From Candidatus Gastranaerophilales bacterium (GTDB lineage: Bacteria; Cyanobacteriota; Vampirovibrionia; Gastranaerophilales; Gastranaerophilaceae), in the NCBI GenBank assembly GCA_944325575.1, contig CALVAR010000001.1, positions 186,001-250,000 on the forward strand: a stretch of DNA of 64,000 nucleotides, given 5' to 3'. Made by a program: the position numbers and the translations under genes. Positions 37,314 through 44,810 of the stretch are shown one piece after another; positions within the stretch are counted from its first letter, which is position 1, and each line of letters begins with the position of its first letter. The notes below the pieces were generated by a model, which was given only the letters and a program-made list of their open reading frames with translations, had not been told where the DNA came from and did no database searches.

Positions 37314-38039
37314 TTATTCTCCTACTAAAGTACCTATGTTTTCACCATGTAAAATTTTAGAAATACTACCCTTTGCAGCAAAATCAAAAACTATAATGGG
37401 AATATTATTTTGCTTACACAATGCACAAGATGCAGTATCCATAACTTTTAATCCCTTAACGATTATATCATCATAAGAAATTTTGTCATATTTTTTTGCA
37501 TTTGGATTAGTTCTTGGATCATCAGAATAAACGCCGTCTACACCGTTTTTTGCCATGAGCATAACTTCTGCATCTATTTCAGAAGCTCTCAAAGCTGCAG
37601 CCGTATCCGTAGTAAAGAATGGATTGCCTGTGCCTGCAGCAAAAATTACCACTCTGTTTTTTTCCAAATGTCTTATTGCCTTAAATCTAATATAGGGTTC
37701 AGCAATTTTATCCATATCTATTGCTGTTTGCACACGGCATGACACATCTAGTTTTCTCAAAGCACTCTGAAGAGCAATTGCGTTCATAACAGTAGCAAGC
37801 ATACCGACATAGTCGCCTGAAGCCTGATCCATGCCGAGCTTTGCAGAGTTTTTCATCCCCCTGAAAATATTACCGCCGCCAACTACAACAGCAATTTCCG
37901 CACCCATATCGTGTGCTTCTTTAATTTCCTTTGCAATCATTTCTACCGGTTTTTGATCAATACCAAACTCTTGATCCCCCAGTAAAGCTTCTCCGCTTAC
38001 TTTTAATAAAACCCTCTTAAATTTTAGGTTATTGCTCAT
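37314..38039 (-). CDS. pyrH: UMP kinase
   Basis: Phosphorylates UMP to UDP. Hexameric amino-acid-kinase fold, 241 residues. [37 protein letters not shown] and the [17 protein letters not shown] nucleotide-binding segment are all present. First gene of pyrH-frr-cdsA-rnc-rpe. In the 79-bp gap upstream I see no consensus promoter. Confidence 0.97.
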   Translation of the reverse strand: MSNNLKFKRVLLKVSGEALLGDQEFGIDQKPVEMIAKEIKEAHDMGAEIAVVVGGGNIFRGMKNSAKLGMDQASGDYVGMLATVMNAIALQSALRKLDVSCRVQTAIDMDKIAEPYIRFKAIRHLEKNRVVIFAAGTGNPFFTTDTAAALRASEIDAEVMLMAKNGVDGVYSDDPRTNPNAKKYDKISYDDIIVKGLKVMDTASCALCKQNNIPIIVFDFAAKGSISKILHGENIGTLVGE

Positions 38040-38118
38040 TAGTAAATCCCAATTAATTTGTATACATTCAATTATACAGAAAAATAATAAAGGTGTAAAT
38101 TAAAATTTGTTATTATTG

Positions 38119-38925
38119 TTAGTTTTGAGGTTCATTCTGTATATTAGTCGAATTATCCTCTTCACTGTTCTGTATATTATTTGCACTACCCGAGTTTGAA
38201 GCAGATATTGTCAACAGAGGAACATCTTTATATTGATAACCTATGTTTACCAATATATTTTGACTTACAGTTCTGCTAACAGGAGGCTTTGTATTATAAG
38301 TTATTTTAACATCATATTTATTCACTTCAACTGATATATCAGGCAATGTTTTGTCAGATTTATCAGCAGACTTATCAAACAGGTAATGTATTCTCTCCAG
38401 ATTTTGACCGCTTTGTTTATATATGTAATATTTTCTATTCAAGTATTTTGAGTATTCAGAAGCATACTGTGTATCATCAACAGCAACAACAGCATAGCTG
38501 TTACCCTCAAAATCGAATCTCTTACATAGAATATACCCAACAGCCTCTGACTTATCCGAAGCAAAATATAATTTTTCTTCTGATGAATTTTGCATATCTT
38601 CTTCATTATTATCACTAACAGAATCTATTTTGTCTTGAGAATTGTCAGTCTGTTGTACAGTGTTTTCTTGTTGAGGCTGCTGCACCACAGGGACAAAAGA
38701 ACTATTGTAGTCTTCTTTTTGTTCTGTATTTTCTTGATGCTGTTTTTTATTTTGTTCTTCAGCAATTTTTTGATACTTTTCTGTTTTTTCCATCAAGTCC
38801 TGCTGGAATTTTTCCTGAGGTTTTCGCTCGGCGACTTGAGAAGATCTGTTTTGTATTGCAGTAAACATTAAAATAAAAAACAGTATAAAAGATACATAAA
38901 TAAGGTATTTAACTTTATTATACAT
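38119..38925 (-). CDS. Hypothetical single-pass membrane protein
   Basis: A 268-residue protein. Residues 5-25 are a membrane anchor (VKYLIYVSFILFFILMFTA). Residues 30-120 are Gln/Glu/Asn-rich and disordered. A folded region follows (about 120-240) with Tyr-rich beta strands such as GYILCKRFDFEGNSYAVVAVD. The end is Ser/Asn-rich. TGGAG lies upstream of ATG. It sits between the pnp terminator and pyrH. No recognised family. The outward-facing soluble domain is inferred from the topology. Confidence 0.6.
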   Translation of the reverse strand: MYNKVKYLIYVSFILFFILMFTAIQNRSSQVAERKPQEKFQQDLMEKTEKYQKIAEEQNKKQHQENTEQKEDYNSSFVPVVQQPQQENTVQQTDNSQDKIDSVSDNNEEDMQNSSEEKLYFASDKSEAVGYILCKRFDFEGNSYAVVAVDDTQYASEYSKYLNRKYYIYKQSGQNLERIHYLFDKSADKSDKTLPDISVEVNKYDVKITYNTKPPVSRTVSQNILVNIGYQYKDVPLLTISASNSGSANNIQNSEEDNSTNIQNEPQN

Positions 38926-38944
38926 ATATAAACTCCAAGAATAT

Positions 38945-38981
38945 AAAATAAAAAGGAGCCCGCAGCTGCAGACTCCTTTTT
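38945..38981 (-). terminator. Rho-independent terminator of pnp
   Basis: On the minus strand AAAAGGAGTCTGC pairs with GCGGGCTCCTTTT with two G-U pairs and a four-base loop, then a T-rich tail. Confidence 0.8.
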
Positions 38982-38986
38982 ATAAA

Positions 38987-41116
38987 TTATACTGATGCTT
39001 TTTCTTCTTCTGTAACACCCTTAACCGTGAGGTTGACTCTGCCCTTGTCATCAATTTTGATAACTTTGACAATTACTTCATCACCAACATTCAGATGTGG
39101 TTCTATTGATTCTATTCTTTCGTTGCAAACTTGAGAAATATGAACCATACCGTCTTTGCCCGGAGCGAGTTCGACAAAAGCACCTATAGGAATGATTCTT
39201 ACAACTTTACCTTTTCTAACCATACCGACTTCCGGTTTAAAAGTAATTGCATCAATCATTCTGATAGCTATATCAGTACCTTCTTTATCGTTGCTTGTAA
39301 TTGTAACAGTACCATCATCTTGAATATCGATTTCAGCACCTGAGCATTCAATAATATGTCTGATATTCTTACCGCCGGGTCCGATTACAGCTCCGATATC
39401 TTCATTTGCAATTTTCATAGTATGAATTCTTGGTGCATAAGGAGACATTTCCTTAGCCGGTTCTGTTATAACTTCTCTCATCTTGCCCAGAATATGCAAT
39501 CTGCCTTCTTTAGCCTGCAAGAGAGCTCTTCTCAAGGTTTCATTAGAAATACCTTTAGCTTTCATATCCATTTGAAGAGCAGTAATACCATCATCGTTAC
39601 CTGTAACTTTAAAGTCCATATCACCGAGGAAGTCTTCAATTCCCTGAATATCAGTTAAAACGATATCTTCATCAGGCTCTTTTATAAGCCCCATTGCAAC
39701 ACCGCCAATCATACATTTAACAGGAACACCGGCATTCATCAAAGCCATTGATGTTGCACAAGTTGAACCCATAGAAGTTGAACCGTTAGATTCAAGAACA
39801 TCAGATGTAACTCTGATTGTGTAGCCAAACTCTTCTTGAGACGGCAAAGCTGGAACATTTGCTCTTTCTGCAAGGTGACCGTGACCGACTTCACGTCTGC
39901 CAGGGCCTCTTAAAGGTTTAACCTCGCCTACTGAAAATCCCGGGAAGATATATTTGTGCATAAATGTTTTCTTTGTTTCAGGGTCAACGCCATCAAGCTC
40001 CTGTGCCATGCCCGGACCGGCAAGGGTTGCTACAGACATAATCTGAGTCTGACCTCTTGTAAATACAGCAGAGCCGTGAGCTCTTGGAACAACGCCTACT
40101 TCACACCAGATAGGACGTACTTCATTAAATTTACGACCGTCTGCTCTGACTCTTTCTTCTTTAATCATCTTTCTCATGATTTTCTTTTCAAGAGCCTTGA
40201 ATTCTTCCGCAACAAAATCAATACCTGTTTCTGCCATCATGATTTTAGCTTCATGGTCATCACCATATGAATCAAATTCAGCTTTAACCATTTGTTTGGC
40301 TTCTTCCAATTTAGCTTTTCTGCCTTCTCTGTCAAAATCATGATAAGCTTCCGTAACTTTGTCATAGGCAATATCATTAATAATTTTTGCAATAGCAGTT
40401 GTGTCATAAGGATTAACAAACTCAGGTTTAACAATTCCGCAATCATTCATAAACTGAACCTGAAGTTCGCACTGTCTTGCTATTTCTTTTTGAGCGAATT
40501 CAACCGCATTCATAATATCATCTTCTGTAACAAATTTAGCACCGGCTTCAACCATGATTACAGAATCATGAGTACCTGCTACAACGATATCTATGTCGGA
40601 TTTTGCAGCGTCTGCATAAGACGGATTTGCAATAAATTGACCGTCAATTCTGCCTACTCTTACAGCACCTATAGGACCTTCAAACGGCGCTTCTGTCAGC
40701 ATCAAAGCAGTAGATGCACCCAGCATAGCCAGAGTATCAGGCTGATTTTCATGATCCAAGCTTATAAGCTGTGCTACTATTTGCACATCATTTCTATATC
40801 CTTTAGGGAACAAAGGTCTTATTGGTCTGTCTATTAATCTTGAAATTAAAATAGCTTTATCAGAAGCTTTACCTTCGCTTCTGTTATAACCGCCGGGGAT
40901 TCTTCCGACAGCAGACATTCTTTCTTCATAATCTATTAACAGAGGGAAAAAGTCTATCCCAACTCTCGGTTCAGGACTTACAACAGCATGAACCAACAAC
41001 ATTGTATCGCCGCAGCGTACAACTACCGAACCACTCGCTGATTTGGCATACTTTCCTGTTTCAATAGAAACAACTTTGTTTCCTACAGGAATTTCAATTC
41101 TTTTAACATCTACCAT
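38987..41116 (-). CDS. pnp: Polyribonucleotide nucleotidyltransferase
   Basis: Phosphorolytic 3'-5' exoribonuclease of the degradosome, 709 residues. Two RNase PH domains (about 1-230 and 300-530) with DRPIRPLFPKGY and VFTRGQTQ / HKYIFPGFSVGE, a KH domain near 555-610 (VIGPGGKNIRHIIE) and an S1 domain at about 625-695 (GMVHISQV). AAAAAGGAAAAAAAC precedes ATG. Own promoter and terminator, so a single-gene unit. Its leader may be a target for autoregulation with RNase III, as known in enterobacteria, though no hairpin is obvious here. Confidence 0.98.
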   Translation of the reverse strand: MVDVKRIEIPVGNKVVSIETGKYAKSASGSVVVRCGDTMLLVHAVVSPEPRVGIDFFPLLIDYEERMSAVGRIPGGYNRSEGKASDKAILISRLIDRPIRPLFPKGYRNDVQIVAQLISLDHENQPDTLAMLGASTALMLTEAPFEGPIGAVRVGRIDGQFIANPSYADAAKSDIDIVVAGTHDSVIMVEAGAKFVTEDDIMNAVEFAQKEIARQCELQVQFMNDCGIVKPEFVNPYDTTAIAKIINDIAYDKVTEAYHDFDREGRKAKLEEAKQMVKAEFDSYGDDHEAKIMMAETGIDFVAEEFKALEKKIMRKMIKEERVRADGRKFNEVRPIWCEVGVVPRAHGSAVFTRGQTQIMSVATLAGPGMAQELDGVDPETKKTFMHKYIFPGFSVGEVKPLRGPGRREVGHGHLAERANVPALPSQEEFGYTIRVTSDVLESNGSTSMGSTCATSMALMNAGVPVKCMIGGVAMGLIKEPDEDIVLTDIQGIEDFLGDMDFKVTGNDDGITALQMDMKAKGISNETLRRALLQAKEGRLHILGKMREVITEPAKEMSPYAPRIHTMKIANEDIGAVIGPGGKNIRHIIECSGAEIDIQDDGTVTITSNDKEGTDIAIRMIDAITFKPEVGMVRKGKVVRIIPIGAFVELAPGKDGMVHISQVCNERIESIEPHLNVGDEVIVKVIKIDDKGRVNLTVKGVTEEEKASV

Positions 41117-41166
41117 GTTTTTTTCCTTTTTCTTTTCTACTTAGCACTTTTACTGTGTTCTTTTAA

Positions 41167-41195
41167 AGTATATATTAAACATGCGCTTTGTACAA
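41167..41195 (-). promoter_or_regulatory. Promoter candidate for pnp
   Basis: TTGTAC (41190-41195), 17-bp spacer, TATACT (41167-41172), about 50 bp before the pnp ATG. The -35 match is weak. Confidence 0.4.
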
Positions 41196-41215
41196 AATAG
41201 TTTATGTAAATTTAT

Positions 41216-41250
41216 ATACAAAAAAGACCCTGAATTTCAGGGTCTTTTTG
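41216..41250 (-). terminator. Rho-independent terminator of rplU-rpmA
   Basis: A 13-bp perfect stem (41221-41233 with 41237-41249) with a three-base loop and a T run on the minus strand, 17 bases after the rpmA stop. Confidence 0.9.
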
Positions 41251-41266
41251 AAAATTTTAGAATTTA

Positions 41267-41521
41267 TTAAACAGCATAAACGCTTACTTGTTTTCTGTCA
41301 CGTCTGTGAGGTTCAAAAACAACCTTACCGTCGATAAGAGCAAATAATGTGTCATCTTTGCCGATACCTACATTGTTACCTGGGTGGAATTTTGTACCTC
41401 TTTGACGAACAATGATGTTTCCTGCGAGAACTTGTTCACCGCCGAATTTTTTAACACCAAGTCGCTTACTTTCGCTGTCGCGTCCGTTTTTTGATGAGCC
41501 TACGCCCTTCTTATGTGCCAT
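41267..41521 (-). CDS. rpmA: Ribosomal protein L27 (bL27)
   Basis: 84 residues. It starts [20 protein letters not shown], with the N-terminus reaching the peptidyl-transferase centre. [20 protein letters not shown] is the conserved core. No cleavable N-terminal extension of the kind known in Firmicutes and Fusobacteria is present. AAGGAGATATAAAA is the ribosome binding site. Second gene after rplU, 36 bp apart. Confidence 0.98.
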   Translation of the reverse strand: MAHKKGVGSSKNGRDSESKRLGVKKFGGEQVLAGNIIVRQRGTKFHPGNNVGIGKDDTLFALIDGKVVFEPHRRDRKQVSVYAV

Positions 41522-41557
41522 TTTTATATCTCCTTGTAATTATATGTTAACTTATCT

Positions 41558-41923
41558 TTAGTTTTCTTCAGCAGGTGCTTCTGTTTCTGCAGCAGCTTTT
41601 GCTTTCGGAGCAGTAGTTCTGATTTTTGTAACCATAACTCTTGTAAAGAACTGTCTGTGGCCTTGTTTTCTTCTGTAGCCTTTTTTGGCTCTTTGTTTGA
41701 AAACTATAACTTTTTTAGCTTTATCGTGTTTAACGATTTTGCCTTCTACTGATGCTTTGTCTACATAAGGTGCACCAACTTTAGATTTTGCACCGTTTAC
41801 AAGCATAACAACTTTGTCAAATACAACTTTGTCGTTTTCTTCGCCGTCGATAAGTTCGATATCAACGTAGCGGCCTTCTTCTAATTTGTACTGTTTTCCG
41901 CCTGTTTCAACTATTGCGTACAT
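41558..41923 (-). CDS. rplU: Ribosomal protein L21 (bL21)
   Basis: 121 residues. [17 protein letters not shown] is the family N-terminus, and [20 protein letters not shown] (in part) is the rRNA-binding block. The last 20 residues are an Ala/Glu-rich extension. ATGAAAGGAAAGACAA precedes the start. First gene of rplU-rpmA, behind a structured leader of about 125 bases. Confidence 0.98.
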   Translation of the reverse strand: MYAIVETGGKQYKLEEGRYVDIELIDGEENDKVVFDKVVMLVNGAKSKVGAPYVDKASVEGKIVKHDKAKKVIVFKQRAKKGYRRKQGHRQFFTRVMVTKIRTTAPKAKAAAETEAPAEEN

Positions 41924-42050
41924 TTGTCTTTCCTTTCATTTGAGGAGCTGTAGCAGAGGGGATTGACTTATTTATATTTGAGCAGCTGTGCCACTCAAAA
42001 CCTATGTGCCACCCCGGCATTTTAAGACAGCTTACCTATCTAACATAGTA
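41924..42050 (-). promoter_or_regulatory. Structured 5' leader of rplU-rpmA
   Basis: Between the promoter and ATG the minus strand can form CTATGT/ACATAG and TTTGAG/CTCAAA hairpins, and contains GTGGCACA twice. Such leaders are often targets of autogenous control by the encoded ribosomal protein. I cannot match it to a named L21 leader class. Confidence 0.4.
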
Positions 42051-42055
42051 AAAAT

Positions 42056-42084
42056 AGTTTAACAAGCACATAATTCAGTGTCAA
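42056..42084 (-). promoter_or_regulatory. Promoter of rplU-rpmA
   Basis: A consensus TTGACA (42079-42084), 17-bp spacer and TAAACT (42056-42061), downstream of the terminator of the RNA candidate. Confidence 0.6.
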
Positions 42085-42114
42085 CACGGCATATGAGATT
42101 ATGTTATAAATGTT

Positions 42115-42149
42115 AAAAAATAAAAACCCGGCCGGAAGCATCCGTCGGG
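42115..42149 (-). terminator. Terminator of the structured RNA candidate
   Basis: On the minus strand CCCG-A-CGGA, loop TGCT, TCCG-GC-CGGG form a two-part stem, followed by TTTTTATTTTTT. The 5' arm overlaps the 3' arm of the long closing helix, so the two folds exclude each other. Confidence 0.7.
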
Positions 42150-42420
42150 TAATAGCTGGATCGTGTCTGGGTAATTAAAATTTCATATTGTCAACTGACT
42201 CCGACTACTTGATGAACCTGTGCAATAAACAAGTCAGTTTTTAAAAACAAGTCCGGCACAGGCAACAAGTGCATGGGGTCACTTCCGCAAAATGCTAGAC
42301 TTGGCGTCACTCGCACTCCGTGGACCACTTCTACAAGCGAGGCCGCCTCAGACATGTTATTTTTATATTACGCGCAGAATTTTCTCCGTATATTACCCGA
42401 CTGTCTAGTATTTTATTAAA
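42122..42420 (-). ncRNA. Unidentified structured RNA gene candidate
   Basis: About 300 bases with no open frame, GC-richer than the intergenic regions around it. A 10-bp closing helix joins 42392-42401 to 42144-42153 (GTCGGGTAAT/ATTACCCGAC). Inside are helices 42303-42306/42354-42357 with 42310-42314/42347-42351, 42249-42253/42298-42302 enclosing hairpin 42267-42271/42280-42284, and 42193-42199/42233-42239. CCTGTGC at 42217-42223 can pair with 42256-42262 outside that last stem, a pseudoknot. A TATAAT lies upstream and a terminator closes it. It lacks the GAGGAAAGTCC core of RNase P RNA, the acceptor and T-arm of tmRNA and the SRP hairpin motif, so it is unassigned. Confidence 0.55.
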
Positions 42421-42426
42421 TTAGTC

Positions 42427-42432
42427 ATTATA
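42427..42432 (-). promoter_or_regulatory. -10 box for the RNA candidate
   Basis: A perfect TATAAT on the minus strand, between the TPR gene stop and the RNA body. Transcription would start near 42420. No strong -35 box is visible; TATGAC lies at about the right distance. Confidence 0.4.
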
Positions 42433-42442
42433 TTTTGCAGCA

Positions 42443-43216
42443 CTACTGAGTCATAAGCTTGTTATACATTTCAAGCGCTTCTTGTGCTTTTTTATCTTTT
42501 TTCATCATTTTATATGTATAGGCGAGATTGTAATAGAAAGATGGTTCATCGGGGTTTGCTTTTATAGCAAGTCCAAATTCATACTTAGCATTAAACCAGC
42601 TCTTTTTCTTTAAATAGCAGCAGCCTTTGTTATAGTATGCATATGCAAAATCTTTTTTTATTCTCAGAACTTTTCTGTATTCATTCAATGCCATATTATA
42701 TTTTTTGTCATAATAATATAGATTCCCAAGATTGTAATGCGCCTTGTAATTTTTATCATCAGCTTGAATAGCTTTTTTTAAATAAAAAACGGCATCAACA
42801 ATTTTATCCTTGTCCTGAGAAATATTTGCAAGTATCAGCCAGTCATCAGAAACTTTTTCACTATCAGGAATAGAATTAAACAGTTTAACGGCTTCATCCG
42901 ATTTATTAGCATTATACAAAAGTTTTGCCTGATCTCTTATTTCCTGATAAGAATCAATTTTATCCTGAGTAACTGTTTTAGCCGCATTTGCAGGTCCTTT
43001 TAAACTTTTGTCCGTATCCTGTAATTGTTCAGTTTTTGTTTCATTAGTGTGCTTCTGAAAAATGTTTTTCGGATGTGTTTGCTTTAACAAAGCTGAACTT
43101 TTCTGCCCGTCATTTGTTTTAGGATTTTCAGGAACAGGCACGGCAAAAGCATTATTACTTAAGCTAAAAAGCAAAAAAGAAATTATAAGGATATTTCTTA
43201 GACTATCTTTTTTCAT
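42443..43216 (-). CDS. Exported TPR protein
   Basis: 257 residues from ATG 43216. A signal peptide is clear (LRNILIISFLLFSLSNNAFA), then a polar linker to about residue 85, then five to six TPR units (about 95-250), for example YKAHYNLGNLYYYDKKYNMA and YAYYNKGCCYLKKKSWFNA. Probably periplasmic and used for protein contacts. An upstream TTG at 43237 would add seven residues and spoil the signal. It is transcribed towards the RNA candidate and starts just after the cysteine-hydrolase-like gene in the genome order. Confidence 0.75.
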   Translation of the reverse strand: MKKDSLRNILIISFLLFSLSNNAFAVPVPENPKTNDGQKSSALLKQTHPKNIFQKHTNETKTEQLQDTDKSLKGPANAAKTVTQDKIDSYQEIRDQAKLLYNANKSDEAVKLFNSIPDSEKVSDDWLILANISQDKDKIVDAVFYLKKAIQADDKNYKAHYNLGNLYYYDKKYNMALNEYRKVLRIKKDFAYAYYNKGCCYLKKKSWFNAKYEFGLAIKANPDEPSFYYNLAYTYKMMKKDKKAQEALEMYNKLMTQ

Positions 43217-43252
43217 AGCAAAATTATAATTCAACAAACATTAATTAACAAA

Positions 43253-43918
43253 TCAACAAATTTTGTCGGGAAGTTTAATTTTATCTGCACAGAAGAATAT
43301 CTGAAATTCTTTTTCCGGATTACACGAAAAGAAATGGCGGTAATAGCTTAAGGCATCATAAGCGGGCATTACAATGTTACACCAAGCATCTGCGATTATC
43401 GCTTTACTTCCCCAGGTGGAAGGATCATAGAGTTTTGCATTCTTGTTAAGATTATAGACAAGAAAGCTATGGTCTTTTCCATAAACCTTATTGGCAGATT
43501 TTTTATAAAAAGTTTGCATACAGACCATATGGGCATTTATATTCTTCTTTAAAAATTTATCCTGAAGTAGATAATTCAATTCACCGCAGTTTGCATATCC
43601 TTTATTTAGCAAAATATATTTTAATACTGATATAAATTGTGAATAAGATTCAAATTTCTTATGTTCTCTTAAATTTTGCCGTATCGATCTGATATTATCT
43701 GTATATTTAGCAGAGAGTTCAAACAATTTATCAGTTAACTCCTTATATCTAGGAGAATTATAATGTGCCAGTATTTTTGTATTAACAAATGAATTGGATC
43801 TGGCATAAGGAAAATTAGATTTGTAATCACGCAAGATACCTTCAGCAAGAATTTTTTCTTGTTTTAAAGCACGGAAAGATACCTTATTATTAAAATTATT
43901 TCTTGCTGTTATTTGCAT
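43253..43918 (-). CDS. Papain/transglutaminase-like cysteine hydrolase candidate
   Basis: 221 residues from ATG 43918. The N-terminus has NNKVSFRALKQ, the lineage F-motif. A cysteine-histidine-aspartate layout is visible: NCGELNYLL with Cys111, KDHSFLVYNL with His150, and IIADAWCN with Asp177. NCGE, DHxFLV and DxW in that order and spacing fit papain-fold or transglutaminase-like enzymes, some of which are secreted effectors. There is no classical signal peptide. Function is inferred from this layout alone. The ATG has no strong binding site; an earlier in-frame start exists at 43954. Confidence 0.6.
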   Translation of the reverse strand: MQITARNNFNNKVSFRALKQEKILAEGILRDYKSNFPYARSNSFVNTKILAHYNSPRYKELTDKLFELSAKYTDNIRSIRQNLREHKKFESYSQFISVLKYILLNKGYANCGELNYLLQDKFLKKNINAHMVCMQTFYKKSANKVYGKDHSFLVYNLNKNAKLYDPSTWGSKAIIADAWCNIVMPAYDALSYYRHFFSCNPEKEFQIFFCADKIKLPDKIC

Positions 43919-44062
43919 AATACATTCAAAAAATGTGAATAAAAAATATTGCAATATACTTGAATTATGTAAACAAATATTACAAAAAATCTTGATTTTA
44001 AATTTTTCATAATTAAATTGTTTTTATAAATATATAAGGTTTTAGTAAAAAGAAGAGATATT

Positions 44063-44233
44063 ATGACAAATGACAGCAACAACGGTATATTTGGCTTTTT
44101 AGACACCAATTTTACGTTTTTCAGCTTAAAGCTACAGGCCGATAAAATAAAGAATGGCTATCAGCTAAAAGACAGCTTGCATTCATTATTAAATTTCGTA
44201 GATACAGCGCATTTACGTGCCACTAATCCATAA
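44063..44233 (+). CDS. Small hypothetical protein overlapping the end of hisH
   Basis: A 56-residue frame: ATG at 44063 with AAGAAGAGAT upstream, ending at TAA 44231-44233. It runs convergent to hisH and overlaps its last 21 bases. The protein is polar with a hydrophobic first third (GIFGFLDTNFTFFSLKLQ). The upstream 100 bp is AT-rich with TATAAA-like boxes. It is otherwise the only candidate gene in the 295-bp gap between the two minus-strand genes. No family is recognised and it could be spurious. Confidence 0.35.
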   Translation: MTNDSNNGIFGFLDTNFTFFSLKLQADKIKNGYQLKDSLHSLLNFVDTAHLRATNP

Positions 44234-44809
44234 TTTAAAGAAATCTATACCGGCTTTCGCACTCTTTTCAGGATGAAACTGCACTGCGGTGAGGTTGTCT
44301 TTTTGGATTGAAGAACAGAAATCTATGCCGTAATTTGTAACAGAAGAGATTATTTCTTTGTTTTGGGGCACAACATAATATGAATTTACAAAATAATAAA
44401 AATTATCAGCCAAAAAGCTGTTATTTTCTGTCACGGAGATTTTATTCCAACCGATTTGAGGTACTTTAAGAGACTCAAACTTTTTAACTTCTCCTTTTAA
44501 TATAGAAAGTCCCTCAAAATTCGGAGCTTCTTCGCTTTTTTCAAAAAGTATTTGTAAGCCCAAGCATATTCCCAAAAAAGGAATTCCGTTTTTTATAGCT
44601 GATTTTATAGGCTCAATAAGATTTTTTCTGTCAAGATTTTCTACAGCCTGCCGGAAATGTCCCTGCCCCGGGAAAATAATCCGCCTTGCACCTAATATAT
44701 CTTTAGGTGAAGAAGTTATAATAAAATCTTGCTCTAAAAACTTAAGCATGTTGGCAATACTTTTTATATTGCCTGCATCATAATCCACAATGACTGTTTT
44801 ATCCGCCAT
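44213..44809 (-). CDS. hisH: Imidazole glycerol phosphate synthase, glutaminase subunit
   Basis: Class I glutamine amidotransferase that feeds ammonia to HisF in histidine synthesis. 198 residues from ATG 44809, one base after the dapL stop. IVDYDAGNIKSI at the start, FPGQGHF oxyanion region, nucleophile in GICLGLQILFE and QFHPEKS with the catalytic His and Glu. It is separated from the other histidine genes: none is in this window. A longer start at 44827 lies inside dapL. Confidence 0.93.
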   Translation of the reverse strand: MADKTVIVDYDAGNIKSIANMLKFLEQDFIITSSPKDILGARRIIFPGQGHFRQAVENLDRKNLIEPIKSAIKNGIPFLGICLGLQILFEKSEEAPNFEGLSILKGEVKKFESLKVPQIGWNKISVTENNSFLADNFYYFVNSYYVVPQNKEIISSVTNYGIDFCSSIQKDNLTAVQFHPEKSAKAGIDFFKLWISGT

Positions 44810-44810
44810 A

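Noticed and set aside
41990-42020. T-box-like GGGGTGGCAC in the rplU leader
   Set aside because: The T-box consensus continues with ACCGCG, which is absent, and the gene is not an aminoacyl-tRNA synthetase or amino-acid gene.
42122-42420. RNase P RNA, tmRNA, 6S or SRP RNA as identity of the RNA candidate
   Set aside because: AGACAGTCG near its 5' end resembles RNase P, but GAGGAAAGTCC and the 3' core are missing. No acceptor/T-arm, no tag reading frame and no SRP hairpin motif. 6S RNA is shorter and unbranched.
43909-44109. Minus-strand frame of 66 residues in the gap before hisH
   Set aside because: No ribosome binding site, hydrophobic low-complexity composition, and it opposes a better plus-strand candidate.
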